From the NCBI GenBank assembly GCA_014706385.1, contig JACGZH010000003.1, positions 186,001 to 250,000 on the forward strand: a stretch of DNA of 64,000 bases. Reading direction: 5' to 3'. Made by a program: the position numbers and the translations under genes. Positions 24,335 to 35,962 of this stretch are shown piece after piece. The notes beneath the pieces were generated by a model. The model worked only from the letters and a program-made list of their open reading frames with translations, was not told the origin of the DNA and searched no databases. Position 1 is the stretch's first letter. Each line of letters starts with the position of its first letter. The stretch comes from Phaffia rhodozyma (lineage: Eukaryota > Basidiomycota > Tremellomycetes > Cystofilobasidiales > Mrakiaceae).

Positions 24335-24712
24335 ACTGACTGTGTATGACCTGGCTCTTATATGTGCTTAGAAAGGAAGCCTTTCATGTTTTTGTGTTCA
24401 TAGTCTTTCCCTTGCTCCTTTTCTAATGATCTTCTCTTCACTTCGCATTGTCCAATTTCAACGATCGATTCTCCTCCGCCAAAACAGAAGATGAAATATG
24501 AGTTTCGTATGATCGAATCTTACATGACCCATGTGAACGAGGGACGAGTTACGAAAAGATACACGAAGAAGGAAAAATATCAAGAAGCGATCAAAGCAGA
24601 AGACGCAGTAAGAGAAATCATCAACGAAAATAGTACATGTCTACGAATCAGAACGAGTATCAATCAGTACATCAATAAGACCTGTGGGAGAGACCTCTTT
24701 TTCTTCTCCCTG
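24335..24712. other. Convergent 3' intergenic region
   Basis: About 380 bp between the FIS1 and hydrolase stops. An A-rich plus-strand open frame (from 24491) is unconvincing. Confidence 0.35.
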
Positions 24713-27700
24713 TTAAAGGTCTTCGGAAGGCTTATGCTTTTTCAACTTTTGAAGAAACGACTGCCGTTTCGCCCGAGGTCGGTTCTCATGCAAGATTTCA
24801 GCGGCATCAGACTTGACGTCTGGTGTGTCTGCTACTGAAGAACTTGTAGAGGTCGAGTTGGTTCTGCTTTCCCGTGAAGCCGTTATGGGTGAGAGGAGTT
24901 CGATCGCCAATGTCCTATAGTTTGTCGGAATATCAAAAGGTTCAGGACGGCTTGTTTAAAAAACCGTTTTAGAAGTAGACAAAACCCAGTAGGGGCAACT
25001 GACCAGAGGTTTGCACCTCCACTGAGAATCGCATCAGCATCGTCATCGGCGATCTTCGCCAACTTTCGAGCTTCATTCTAATGATAGTAGAAGAAGCAAT
25101 ACCTTTAAGTTGATGGACACCTAACTGAAAGTTGATCGGCGTGAAAGATACATACAGTGTCTCGTCGGCTGACGACGGCGGAGGGGGGCGGACTCTCTCC
25201 CCTTCGTTCGTTCGAGATGAATATGATAGAAAGAAGGATACGATGAATAATTGATCCTGTGAATGAACTTATTGAGACTACTCACTTGAAGAGCCAGTTG
25301 AATTTTCCTCCTACATAATCCAACAAAAAAATTCTTTCTTCATCCTCGCTTTCTTGATCCGCCTCATTTTCGGCTTGCTCCTGCCTATTCAGCTCTCCTC
25401 TAGCATGTTGTCTCTCAGCGGCGTGTTTCGTCCATTGCTCAACGATTCTCGACTTGACCTTCATTCCGTCTTCCTGAGATTTGTGGATGTTCTTTTTTCT
25501 TTCTCGCTCGACCTTAGTGGCAGCGTGTCTATCGACGCACCAGACGTGAGAGAAGGATAGAGCTGTTGAGTGACTCATGAAGAAGAAGAGATGTGACGAT
25601 GAACTCGACTCACGCAAACTTCTTATCCCAAAGCGCTTGGCCTGTCAAATACCGTTTTGCGGCTGTCAACCCAGAAATAACAAGGTAAAAAAGAAAAAGA
25701 GATCAACAATCGGCGCCATCATCACCTTGACAGGGCAAGGACGCATAGGTAGAGGATGGAGAGAAGGAGAAAGCTTACGGAGTTCCTTAATTTTCGCGAG
25801 TTCGTCAAATGGGACATGCAGCCCGGGTAGATCGGCCTCTGGCTCGAGCGGACGCAACACTCCTGTGGTCGAGACTCGTTCTCTAATGATATTTTTTTCT
25901 CCAAATGGCTCTCCCTTTTGAGGCGGTACCGTTTAGGTGAGCAGAGGATGAAAAAAATGACAAACGTAAAAGAACAAACATACCTGGGGATGCACATAGA
26001 TCGAGGAGTCACCTGCCATACTTGGCGCTTTCCAATCGATCTCCTTCTCTTGTGCGCCGGCTTCAGACCCCAGAGGTGATCCTGGAACGGATCCGGACGA
26101 GCTTTCTCCGCCTTTGTAGGCTGTAATTGTCTTGAGCGACAGGAACCTCCGATTGAATGGTCTTTGGGAGCTTACGTTCGGAGAAGATACCAAAGGCGAA
26201 GCGGCGACTGAAGAGGTAACTGAGGATGACGGTGTAGTGATTGAAGAAAGAGGTCCGTCGAGCCCAGTTGGATAGATCTGACCAGGCTCAGTCATCACAA
26301 TGTTATTGGAGGGACTGATCGGCTCGGGCTCGGTAGAAACTGTCGATGTCATAATGGGAGGAGCCAAGTTGACTTCTGAACTCGCCGACATCTCTCTCGA
26401 TCTAGATCCAAAGTCCGAACCCGAGACTGAAGATGCCGACTCCCACACTGGCGACTTGGGAGACGTCGAATCAGGATGAACAGATGAGCCGAAAACATAA
26501 GGATTGGAACCGGAAGAACCTTTAGGGTCATCTACATCAGACCCTAAAGGTGAGAACGGGACGTCCGTTTGCGTAGAAGTCGTAACAAATTTACAGAAGG
26601 AAGCGATACTACGGAAACAATATTTTGCCGGGGTTGTCATTGAATAAATCGGAAGGACATGGCAAACCTCTGTGGGTAAAGACAGAAGATGGGGACCTGT
26701 TAGACAACGAAACAGATACCAAAACAGATTGAACAATATAGACTGACCATCATAAACCTGGAGGTGTACTTTCGTGGGACCATATCGGTCCTGAATACCA
26801 TCCAAAGAAGGCAACATGCGCTCCACGTGGGGAGGAATCGGATAAGCTTTCGGGTCTGCGGCTTTGTGCGCGCTGTAGGTCAGTAAATCAAACCGGAAAA
26901 GATAGTCAAGTTTCGTTAATAAATACAGAAAAAAGAGTCTTCAAAATTCGGAATTTAGTTAGGAGACTGACACATAGAGGATCTGATAGATGTGACCACA
27001 ACCCAAACAGGAAGAATAGAGTTTAGTTTCTGTGAGATTCGTCTCCTTTCAGGACTGCGTGTACCTCTGAAAAATACGTGGAAACGAACCTCATCCCTGA
27101 GTAGCTCTTTGTCACTTGCGATGACTAGCAGAGGGCAAAGACCTCCCAGGTATGCGAAGGCCGGAGAAATGAATGGATGAGGCAGCTGAGCATTTGTCGC
27201 ATACTGTTGGATTTGTCCTCTCTAATATTCATCGTTGTATATATAGGATTACCAACCAAAGTTTGAATCAGTTTTGGCACAAGCATGAAGAGAAACAAAA
27301 GAATGACAGAAGATGTGAAGCTTACGATGTGATGTTTCTTGCCATCGATCTCGATTTCTAAATCTCCTCCGATCGTTGGGTCGACGGCGTTCTGGTGGAC
27401 CTTGCCCTCCGAAGTCTGAGCAGGCGGATTTCCGTGCTTTGATTTGTCTGCCTTGATTCCTGAGCTCGTCATTGGATGCAACTGCTCGTCGACGTTCAAA
27501 CCCTGACTTAATACATCAGTACTATCTTTTCGTAACTCAGAGTGAATCACATCGCCTTTCGCAGTCGTCTTGGTTGGGTCAGGAGAAGTATCGTTTTCTC
27601 CATCGTGTTTTCTATCGCTCCAAGCTGCGCCGAAAGACTCTACCAAATCGGAATCAGATGTAGGCAGGCCATCCTTCGGACGAGAATTTGTTGTCGTTGA

Positions 27701-29687
27701 CACGCCCGAACTTGGAGAGATAGAATGGTCAATCATTTGAGAAGGAAGGTCTGATTGATCTCGGCTCTTAAGTTCTGCTATGAATTTCTGGGTCTTTAGC
27801 TTGAGGGTCTTCTGGATCTGTTCTGATATTTCTGGAGTGGGTGGAGGCCAGAGAGTGGACGGTTTCTGATACGACCCATGGTGTGATCCATACGAAGAAA
27901 ATACTTGAGAAAACAGAGGAAAGGTGATGATCGTGGATATAAAATGATAGAACGTACATGGATGAACCCATAGGGGGGCATCACATCCGTTGCAAAGTTC
28001 TCCATCGTGCTTGGGAAACAATGCGTCAGGTCCGACCAAGGTGATATCAGCACCGCTCCGGCAGGCATAGGAAGACCTACATCTCGAATGACTTGGAGAA
28101 GAGCAAGAACCAAGCCTCCACCTGCCGAGTCTCCGGCCAAGATAATTTGAGATGGAGAAACAGGCGCGTGTTTCGCGTCTGCTGGCGGGTCAAGCAGGTA
28201 CAAATCTGTTCATCATTCATTTTTGTTAATGTTGAATGAACCAATATGCAAACGAGTAATAAGTGACATGTTTTTAAATGTAAAACTTGTTAAAGCTCTG
28301 GCTAAAGGAAACCATCTCGACTTACAGGCAGCGATGCAATCTTGCAGGGCACAAGGGAACGGATACTGAGGCGACTTTCGGTAGTTGACTACGTTTGACT
28401 CAAAGATGAGGTCAGAAGCGAAACAAATTGATTCATAAAACAATCATTGGAGTTGGCAGCTAAATTTACCTGCAAATGCTCTTCCCTTCATCTTCCGAGC
28501 ATATCTCCAGATGGTGTATCTATGTGTGTTGACTAGATAAACCCGTGATTCGACGAATAGTGAGTATAATCTTGATTGAAATCAGACGACTAATTACTCA
28601 CTGCTTCCCCTGATTTGGGGGGAAAATATGGAGCACCGATAGTTCTAAGCAGTTAGAAGAGATGACTCTTTCTGGAAAGAAGGATGGTTGACAGCTGAGG
28701 TACTCACCAGTAATGCGCGCCACCATGTATGTACAACATCGTCCTCATTCCATCTGTTCCCTCGTCCCTCAGAGCCTCATCCTGATCTTCGACCTCTAGA
28801 CCCTCCAAAGAGGGCCCTTTCCCGGACTTCTTCTCTGACGACCCTTTCCTGTTTCTCATCTCTTTATCTTCCTTCTCTCTTCTGATCCATTCCTTCTTGA
28901 CGACGATCCACTCTGCTTCGACTCCTTTGATTCCTCGAACTTGCCACCATTCTTGACCGCCTACAATCTTCCTGGCCTGTTCGGGTCCTCCAAGAGCCTG
29001 GAGGAGGTACTTGGCGGCGATGTGACAGCTCGAAAGAGGGATAAGTATACGGACGACAAGGATGTTGGGAGGCGCAGGAATTCTGGTATTTGAGAACTGC
29101 TGCAGGTCTGTTAAGAGATCAGAAAGGGTTAGCGAGAACGATGAGACGCCAAACTGAAGCTGAACATAAATTACCCTCAACAGTATTTCTTATTGTCCGA
29201 AGACGCGACAACAGGAGAATTAGGGAATTTGTTAGCTTTGATTGAGCACGCGTCGCGATAACAACTGGATTACACACTTTGTTGCAATCTCCAGGAACGC
29301 TTTCCTGTAGGAGGACATAGGGTTGAGTAATGAGTGTTGAGTGGATGACTTCATGCGTCCGATCTCTATGACACATCAGGTGGAACACGCTTACATGACT
29401 GTGAACATTTCATCAAACAGAAGCTCGCTCCTAGCCTTGGAATCTTGCGTAGTCTATGACATGCCGAAAAATAGTTAGTTAGAGCAACAGGACAACGGAG
29501 AAGACGTGTGTTATCTGACGGACCTTCTTCCTATTAAGATAATCTGCTCGGTTTAAAGAACGACCAAACGCTGTTGTGAGCTGATTTTGGTTTCTGCTCT
29601 TTAGGTTAAAATATACTCACGTTTGAATAGCGTGCTGATAACAACTGAGCTCCCTTGGGCGAAGACCTCTATTGTAGAAAGACCCAT
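24713..29687 (-). CDS. Large alpha/beta hydrolase (fold-3, HSL/esterase type) with C-terminal extension
   Basis: About 20 exons, roughly 1150 aa, from ATG 29685-29687 (MGLSTIEVFAQGSSVVIST) to the stop at 24713. The catalytic half shows the oxyanion motif (LYIHGGAHYW), then GSINTHRYTIWRYARKMKGR, VNYRKSPQYPFPCALQDCIA and the nucleophile elbow ILAGDSAGGGLVLALLQVI. Later come LISPWSDLTHCFPS, PPYGFIHKPSTLWPPPTPE, the acid-loop region GGLCPLLVIASDKELLRDE and the terminal-histidine loop YDGEVCHVLPIYSMTTPAKY. The Ser (GDSAG), Asp (SDKELL) and His (EVCHVLP) are all visible. A ~130-residue disordered insert splits the domain, and a Ser-rich then coiled, charged tail follows (WTKHAAERQHARGELNRQEQ). Joining HYW to GSINTHRY needs an 8-nt exon at 28602-28609. 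The substrate is unknown; relatives are annotated as lipases or sterol-ester esterases. The exon after FDEMFTVM (about 29270-29300) is uncertain. Confidence 0.82.
28602..28609 (-). other. 8-nt internal micro-exon (GGGAAGCA) of the alpha/beta hydrolase
   Basis: It is flanked by CAG on its 5' side and GTGAGT on its 3' side (introns 28610-28707 and 28533-28601). Insertion completes TG|G GGA AGC A|TC, reading W-G-S-I and restoring HYWGSINTHRY. The other acceptor-donor pair in this interval (AACTATCG) creates a TGA. Confidence 0.82.
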
Positions 29688-30058
29688 TCTGAACGATATA
29701 TCTTGATCAAATTTGGACTCTATTCGGCGATGACTATCTTCTTTCTGTTCTTCTTGTTCTAGTTGCTTTCTTCGTCGTCGTCGTCGTCGTCGTCGTTGTT
29801 GTTGGTGGTATCTGTATGTCGTAGCGATGACCGAATGGAATTGCGTCGGCCATCATTCTCTACAGCCCCGTTCGGGGAACTCCAAAATGGTTACACGGAA
29901 GCCCAGTTACGCGCAACCATTTTTGCTGGACGGCTGAAGTTTGCCAGACGCTTTCTTTTTTCCTACTTCTTCTTTTCCCCAAACGACGACGACGAAGAAG
30001 AATATCAAGATCATCTGTATAACACTCAAACTTGTTTCTAGTTTGGCCTCAATAATCA
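29688..30058. promoter_or_regulatory. Divergent promoter and COX18 leader, with a TCG/TTG microsatellite
   Basis: About 370 bp. A TCG repeat of about nine units passing into TTG units lies near 29771-29806. The end of this region belongs to the first, non-coding exon of the insertase gene, whose last base is the A of its start codon. Confidence 0.45.
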
Positions 30059-31668
30059 AGTGAGCATACGTGTCTGGACATAGGCTTATTTATGTTGTCC
30101 AAGACCACGACCAACTGATCCCGTTTAGTGCTCCCTATTCGGCCTCTCTTTCGCCGTTCTCCTTTGATCTTTGCCCGAACATCACCCTCAGCATGCATCC
30201 CTCGTTCAGTCCGGTTCGCATCGTCTTCCCCTTTCCAGGTTGATATCTCGCCGCCGGCCTCGGCAGCTGCACCATCAATACCGTCGTCGTCGCCTGTGAC
30301 GATTCAAACCATCAATCTTGACCTTCCTGCCGATGTAGCCATGTCGACTAGTACAGCGGCCGACGCGCTTGCCCAAACAAATCCATCCTGGCTCGCACAT
30401 CTACTGATCGACCATCCTTGGCCGTTTCCCTCCCCTCTTCCTCCATACAGCACGACGATCATTGTTTCCTGTATCGCGCTCAGATTTCTGATCACCGTTC
30501 CCGTCTCGGTATGGGCAAGACGGAGAGAAGCCAAGCTGAAGGAAAAGGCGATGCCAATGCTGATGCATTTCAGGGATAAAGCTCGACTCGAAGTCGTACC
30601 AGGCTGTCGGAAAGAAGGGTATAGTCACGAGCAATACCTTACCTTCGTTAAGGAAAGAGTAAGTTTTCTCTTCGTGTATACGCTCCTTCTTTGTGTGCCA
30701 TTCGTTTCTTTCTGCTTACGCACATAGGGTTCCTCTTCCCCAATCCCAGATCAGCGCTGAGAGCAAACGATTGATCAACGTGTTCAATTGCCACCCTCTA
30801 CCTACGGTCTTGGTTCCTATACTTGTTCAATTCCCTCTCTTCCTGACCCTCGTCTACATCACCCGGTCGGCTACAATGTCTCCGACTCCTCTGCTCTACG
30901 AGCACCTCCCCTCTTTCCTTGGTGCAACTCCCTTGGTCGAACCAGACTCTACAGGTACTCTACCTATCGCTGTTGGTTTGACCTTGTTTGCCAACGTGGA
31001 GATCATGCGACTCGCCCGAAAAGAACGAGATGCACTGAATCCGTTTCACGTGGAGAAACCGAACTTAGTCGAGACGATCAAAGTGCCTAAAAAGGGAGGA
31101 GTCGAAGGAGAAACGGAAGAGATCGAGAGATTAACGAAGAAGGGATGGACCGATCAGTTGTGGAGCAACGTGATGAGGGCAGGTGCTTTGGCGTTGGTCC
31201 CAATTTCCATATTTGCCCCTGTGGTTAGTTCTTTGTCCATGATCCACCGTGTTCGCTGTTGAGTGCATCTATTGTATTTAACGTACGCTTCCCACAATTT
31301 GCTTCACCGTTGGGGGTTTTTTTTTCTTCTTTAAGGCGATGCAAGTCTACTTTTTGACAACCTACCTGTTCACCATATCTCAAACTCTCATCTTCCAACG
31401 TATCGACCGAGCGCGACTTCTTCGAATCAGAGCCATCCTTGAAGCATCAAGACAACCATCCGGCACTGGCTCGACTTCAGTCTCCACTAAATTGATCCCG
31501 TCATTCGTAAAGTCGGACGATGCCAAATCCTTCGATCCAAAGACTTACGAGCATGTGTCGTTGACTGTCCCGCCTTTGCCAGAAGGGACGCCAAAGACGA
31601 TTTTCAAGAGCGCAAAAGAGGAGCAACCTCCGGCGGTTCGAAGGAGTAACAAGTCAAGATACTCGTGA
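30059..31668 (+). CDS. COX18: COX18/OXA1-family mitochondrial inner-membrane insertase, 445 aa
   Basis: No ATG precedes the mitochondrial-looking N-terminus LPIRPLFRRSPLIFARTSPS in its exon; that frame starts right after an intron acceptor (TTTAG). Joining the A at 30059 to TG at 30129 makes ATG, so the start codon is split by the intron 30060-30128. The remaining exons are 30129-30658, 30750-31223 and 31336-31668, for 1338 nt in total. YidC/Oxa1-type features are the segment STTIIVSCIALRFLITVPVS, basic RRREAKLKEKAMPML, CHPLPTVLVPILVQFPLFLT and the last helix pair around QVYFLTTYLFTISQTLIFQR. Cox18 exports the C-terminal tail of Cox2 across the inner membrane. Similarity to Cox18 seems better than to Oxa1, but OXA1 is the alternative. 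Confidence 0.78.
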
Positions 31669-32569
31669 TCTTGGAATGTAGTGGTCTCCTCCGAGAGTCT
31701 AGCATTTGGGTAAGTAGAGATCCCTGTCAGGTTTGCATTTTGCTCGGCAGAATGAGTCACACGCGAAGAGTTGGAAGATGGGCACAGAGGGGAAACAAAA
31801 GGGAGATGATTATCACCAGAGAAGCCCGATCCATGGACCCACGTCTGCTCCTTTATTTCTTCCTTCTGGAAGAAGAAGAGAGCACACCTCTGTCCTCGCT
31901 AGGGACAGAGGTGAAACGGAGGGACCTCGTGACGACGTAATATGATCTAATATGATCCCTTTATCCAGCCTTTTCCCTTCTAGCCCTCTCCTCGTCTTCC
32001 GTGCTTTGATCTCTTCTTCTTTCTTAGTTCTATGGCCGTATGAACTCGACAAATAACAACTAACACATACAACTGCTTCTTCTTCTACGTTGCTCTCTTT
32101 TTGTCTACACCAGAACCGACAGTCACTTTCCTGGTTTCAAAAAATCGATTCCTTAGGTACCTGATGTTGGGCGAAGTATCGGAACACTATATCTTGTATA
32201 TCATGGACAGGTTGATCGACCTCAAGGGCAGCTTTCGCTTATAGATGATCATATGAACAATTCTCAACTCTCAATCATCACCTTATAGTTATCTTACTGG
32301 GCCATCGAGCTGTTTAGCCGATGACGACTGATTCATGATATTTGTGCCCGGTATAGAAAGAGAAAGAACGCGTGTGTGTCCAGATATACGGATGCGGGAA
32401 ATAAGAAGTACCGAGGTCAAACGATCGTAGCAGCCGGCCGGATGACGAAGCTTATCTCGATGCCGAGTATTCGATCACAATCTTTTCAGTATAAAATATA
32501 TGCGGAACCGCTGAGATTGTCCTCTTTCTCCGGAACACGGCTCATCGTCGTCATCATCATTACCTCTTC
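31669..32569. other. Intergenic, 900 bp, with one perfect hairpin
   Basis: 3' flank of the insertase and promoter of the monooxygenase. No gene is supported. An 11-bp inverted repeat lies at 31885-31913. Confidence 0.4.
31885..31913. repeat. Perfect 11-bp inverted repeat with 7-nt loop
   Basis: Arms CACCTCTGTCC (31885-31895) and GGACAGAGGTG (31903-31913) pair without mismatch around TCGCTAG. It lies about 217 nt past the insertase stop. It may form a hairpin in the 3' transcript or bind a dimeric factor; its role is unknown. Confidence 0.6.
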
Positions 32570-34065
32570 ATGACAGAACAACTTAAAGACAAGAAGACAG
32601 TTCTCATATCAGGCGGCAGTATAGCCGGCCCAGCAACTGCGTATTGGTTAAATCGATTCGGATTTCAGACGACAATCGTAGAGAGATGGCCAGAGCTAAG
32701 ACCTGGTGGCCAGAGTGTTGATGTTTCTCATTACGGCGTATGCCTATATCTCTCTTGGTTCTGTTCTCATCTTGGCTCGTCATGCCGTTTTATCTGTTTA
32801 GGTATGGAGATCTGACTGTCTGCATATCGTGTTACTTTCAATAGCTGGAAGCGATCCGTCGCATGGGCCTCGAGTCAGCAATCCGATCTCGGTTCACTGG
32901 CGAACAAGGCACAACAGTGACCGACAAAGATGGAAAGATGTACATGCAGCTACCCGTAGGAAACGGGCCTACTAACGAGTTTGAGATCCTTCGAGGAGAT
33001 TTCGCAGAGATGCTCTACGAAGAAACCAAGGATGAGACTGAGTGGGTGTTTGGAGATCACATCGTCAGCGTCGAGGAGCAGATTGAAGGGGGAAAGGTCA
33101 AGATAGGGTTCCAAACCGGCAAGGAGGCCGTCTACGATTTCGTCATCTTAGCCGACGGATCGAGGAGTAGGACCAGGAAGGTTGTCTTTGGAGAAAGCGG
33201 GTTTGATTACCGGTCCATTGGGTATTGTGAGAATTGATTACGCTCTTCTTTCTCAAAAGTCGAAAAACATTAGCACGGATAGAGCAATTCTAACACGCTT
33301 ACATCATCTTCCTTGTGAATAGATACCGCGTATTTCAGTATCCCTCTTGAAGAAACCACTCCATACTCCGACCAATGGCATATCGTTCCTCTAACACGCA
33401 AACGGATGATGTACTTTCGACCTGACTTTAAGGCTCAAGCCAGTCGAGCCGGTGTGACGTTCGTCGCTCCGGAATCCAAAGGCTACGAAAAGCTCCCTCC
33501 GGACGAACAGAAAGCTATCATCGCGGACTTGTTTGCGGACGGCGGCCCAAACGCAGAGCGGTTGATTCGAGGTCTCCAAGACAGTCAAGATCTCTATTTC
33601 GAATATCTTGGTCAAGTGCATGCTCCAAAATGGAGCACCGAAACCGGTAGAGTCATCCTGGTTGGTGATGCTGCCTGGTGCGGTACCCCTTTCATCGGGT
33701 TGGGAGCCTCTCTTTCTGTAGCCGGCGCTTACATTCTAGCTGGTGAGATGGCCAAAAACAAGAGCGATCCCGAAGCAGCTATGAAGGGGTATGAGACCAA
33801 CATGAGACCCATCGTTGAAGAAGCTCAACCTATCTCACCTATTATACCGTGGCTCATATTCTGGGAGACTGATAGAGGCGTTAAATTATTTTGCTATGTT
33901 GCAAAGATATTCGGTGCGATACTCAGCACGGGGGTGCTGTCGAAATTCCTAAATGCGATATTCGCGGTCTGGTCTTGGTACAGCCCTTCGGTAGAGAGCC
34001 AGGTTTTGCCAGATTATGAAAAATACGTAGTAATCCCCAAGCGGAAAGGGACTGGAGGCGTGTGA
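32570..34065 (+). CDS. FAD-dependent monooxygenase (aromatic hydroxylase/TetX-like), 430 aa
   Basis: Three exons, 32570-32737, 32845-33226 and 33323-34065, total 1293 nt. The N-terminal Rossmann motif is VLISGGSIAGPATAYWLNRF with an acidic/basic strand end VERWPELRPGGQSVD. The DG motif is FVILADGSRSRTRKVVFGES and the GD motif is GRVILVGDAAWCGTPFIGLG. All three FAD/NADPH signatures of class A flavoprotein monooxygenases are present. Two hydrophobic segments near the C-terminus (FCYVAKIFGAILSTGVLSKF) could anchor it to a membrane. Relatives hydroxylate small aromatics or antibiotics; the substrate cannot be read from the sequence. It has no pathway neighbours, so a lone detoxification or catabolic role is the simplest inference. 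Confidence 0.88.
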
Positions 34066-34211
34066 TATTCTCAAAATAGATCGATCGAGTTCTGGTGTCG
34101 GAATGTATGTTTAGGGCGTCACGTTTTTTCTTTTCAGTAATTTCGATATGATAATAGATTCGAGCTCTTAATACAACCAGCTCAACAGCAAAAAGGAGAA
34201 GAAGAGACATT

Positions 34212-35719
34212 CTATTGGATTTTGGGTAAGAGATAGTAAAATCCTAGAACCCCCATGATGTAAGTGGCGATGATGTCGAATTTTCGGTCCGGGTGTCTCT
34301 GCATCGCGTAAGCAGGATTGGGAAGGGACATGATGTTGCAAAATGTATGAGCAAACAGGGGAGCAAGAATCGATCCTTCATTCGATAATCAGCAGTCCCG
34401 ACAATAACGAAAAAAAGACAGTCAGAACCAAGGAATAGATAGGCTGAATAAGGGGGCTAAAGGTGGGAACGTAGAGAGCGCATACCGGTAGTGACGAATA
34501 GATAGGCTGCAAACCAACCAAAGACCGTCGTATACATAAACTGGAAAACTGTTTGATCATCATGACCTCAGTCCATCCAGTCTACCACTCGAAACAAGAA
34601 GGAAAAAAAAAGTATGCGCACTACTTGAACCCAAAGCGATCTGAAAAGCTCTCATTGTCTTTCCGCCAGAAGCGAACACATCATACGCATGATGCGCATG
34701 AGCTGTTCATAGATACGTGGAAGGATCAAAGTACTTTGTAACTGAGCACGAGTACTAGCTGATGAAACTCGGATTGATTGACATAGAAAAGGAAGCCAAC
34801 GACCGACCTAGCCCAAACCATAGAGGAGTGATGAAGATTTGGTGAGTCCAGGACGCTCCAGAAAGCTGGGCGATAGCGATGGTGCAAGCTCTGAACACAA
34901 TCTCCTCTGTCAATGGAGCCTGCCCGAAATATCATCAAATATGAAGTATGAGCCGACTAGATAGACAGGTTCTCATCATAGTCTATCTAGAAAAAGTGTA
35001 CGCACCACAATATAGTTTCTAATTCCGACTATAGATCCTAGGCTCTCAAACGCAAGCCTTGGGTTAAATCCTTCCAAACCGACATCGGTAAACAATGGTC
35101 CGAGAAATAAGATCGGTGCAAGCATGAACGGAACCAGGGGTGACGGAAGCCAGAAGAACGCTTGCATAAGTCTGCCCGGCTCGGTCGAGTAGAGCTCTGC
35201 GAGAGGAAGAGGGGAAGCTGGGATGGCGAGCGGGAAGCCAAGCAGAGAAAGCGTAGGGAGGAGAGTTTTGATTTTTGGAACTGCACTCTGTCATAAGAAG
35301 CAAGGATATTTGGGCCGTTTATGAGTGAACCACCGAAACATGCATCAGCCTGAATCAGGTTCGTTTAGCCAGTGATGAACACGTACGATTTCCGATGGAT
35401 CCTTGTGAGCCTCCGATCCGTATTGGACGAGCCCCCATATGCCAAACACACAGATGAATGTTGCACCCATCACGGCTTTAATTCTGGCTCGAATAACATC
35501 CGGATGGTTTCTTCCAAGTTCTTTTCGGACGCGATCTTTTTCTGTGGACTGGACGGACAGAACTTGACGAAAGACTCTGGATGACTTGGAAAGATAGAGG
35601 GATCCGACGTAGATTGCTGTGAGAAAGAAGGAAAACGCAAAGGCTTCGGTCGAGCTCAATATCGGGACATCAAATGGAAGTGGGTAGGCAGTTAAGCTTT
35701 CCTTCCCTGCTGTGGACAT
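34212..35719 (-). CDS. RCE1: CAAX prenyl protease 2, RCE1, 341 aa
   Basis: Six exons, 35387-35719, 35006-35287, 34808-34919, 34631-34702, 34486-34548 and 34212-34375, total 1026 nt. The start MSTAGKESLTAYPLPFDVP leads into membrane helices. The ABI/CAAX protease motifs follow in order: APLTEEIVFRACTIAIAQ (catalytic glutamates), FITPLWFGLAHAHHAYD (histidine), FQFMYTTVFGWFAAYLFVTT and ILAPLFAHTFCNIMSLPNPA (His and Asn). Rce1 removes the -AAX tripeptide from prenylated proteins such as Ras at the ER. All catalytic residues expected for the family are present and the length is normal. It converges on the monooxygenase with about 146 bp between stops. Confidence 0.93.
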
Positions 35720-35962
35720 AGTGGTCTTCTGCTGCTGCTGCTCAACAAACTGGCTAGTGAAAAGATTCAGTGAGCAACAAAGACTCACATCGATGAACGA
35801 AAGAGAATGATGTAGATTAGAGAAGGTATCGCCGAATAAATTGCACGTGATGCCAATGCTGTATAAATCAGCCACACAGCGAGAATACTCGTCAACTCCA
35901 TCTCGCTCTCTTTCTCTCACTTCAATCACTCACCTACTTCAATAAACTGTGGTTCTGTCCTG

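Noticed and set aside
28640..28660. Premature TGA in the alpha/beta hydrolase when the acceptor near 28650 is used
   Set aside because: That acceptor (CTAAC...CTTAG) gives TG|A. A different 8-nt exon at 28602-28609 restores the frame and the expected W-G-S-I residues, so a pseudogene is not supported.
29763..30041. 92-aa frame beginning in the TCG repeat
   Set aside because: It starts at a TTG within a microsatellite; the region fits the untranslated leader of the insertase gene.
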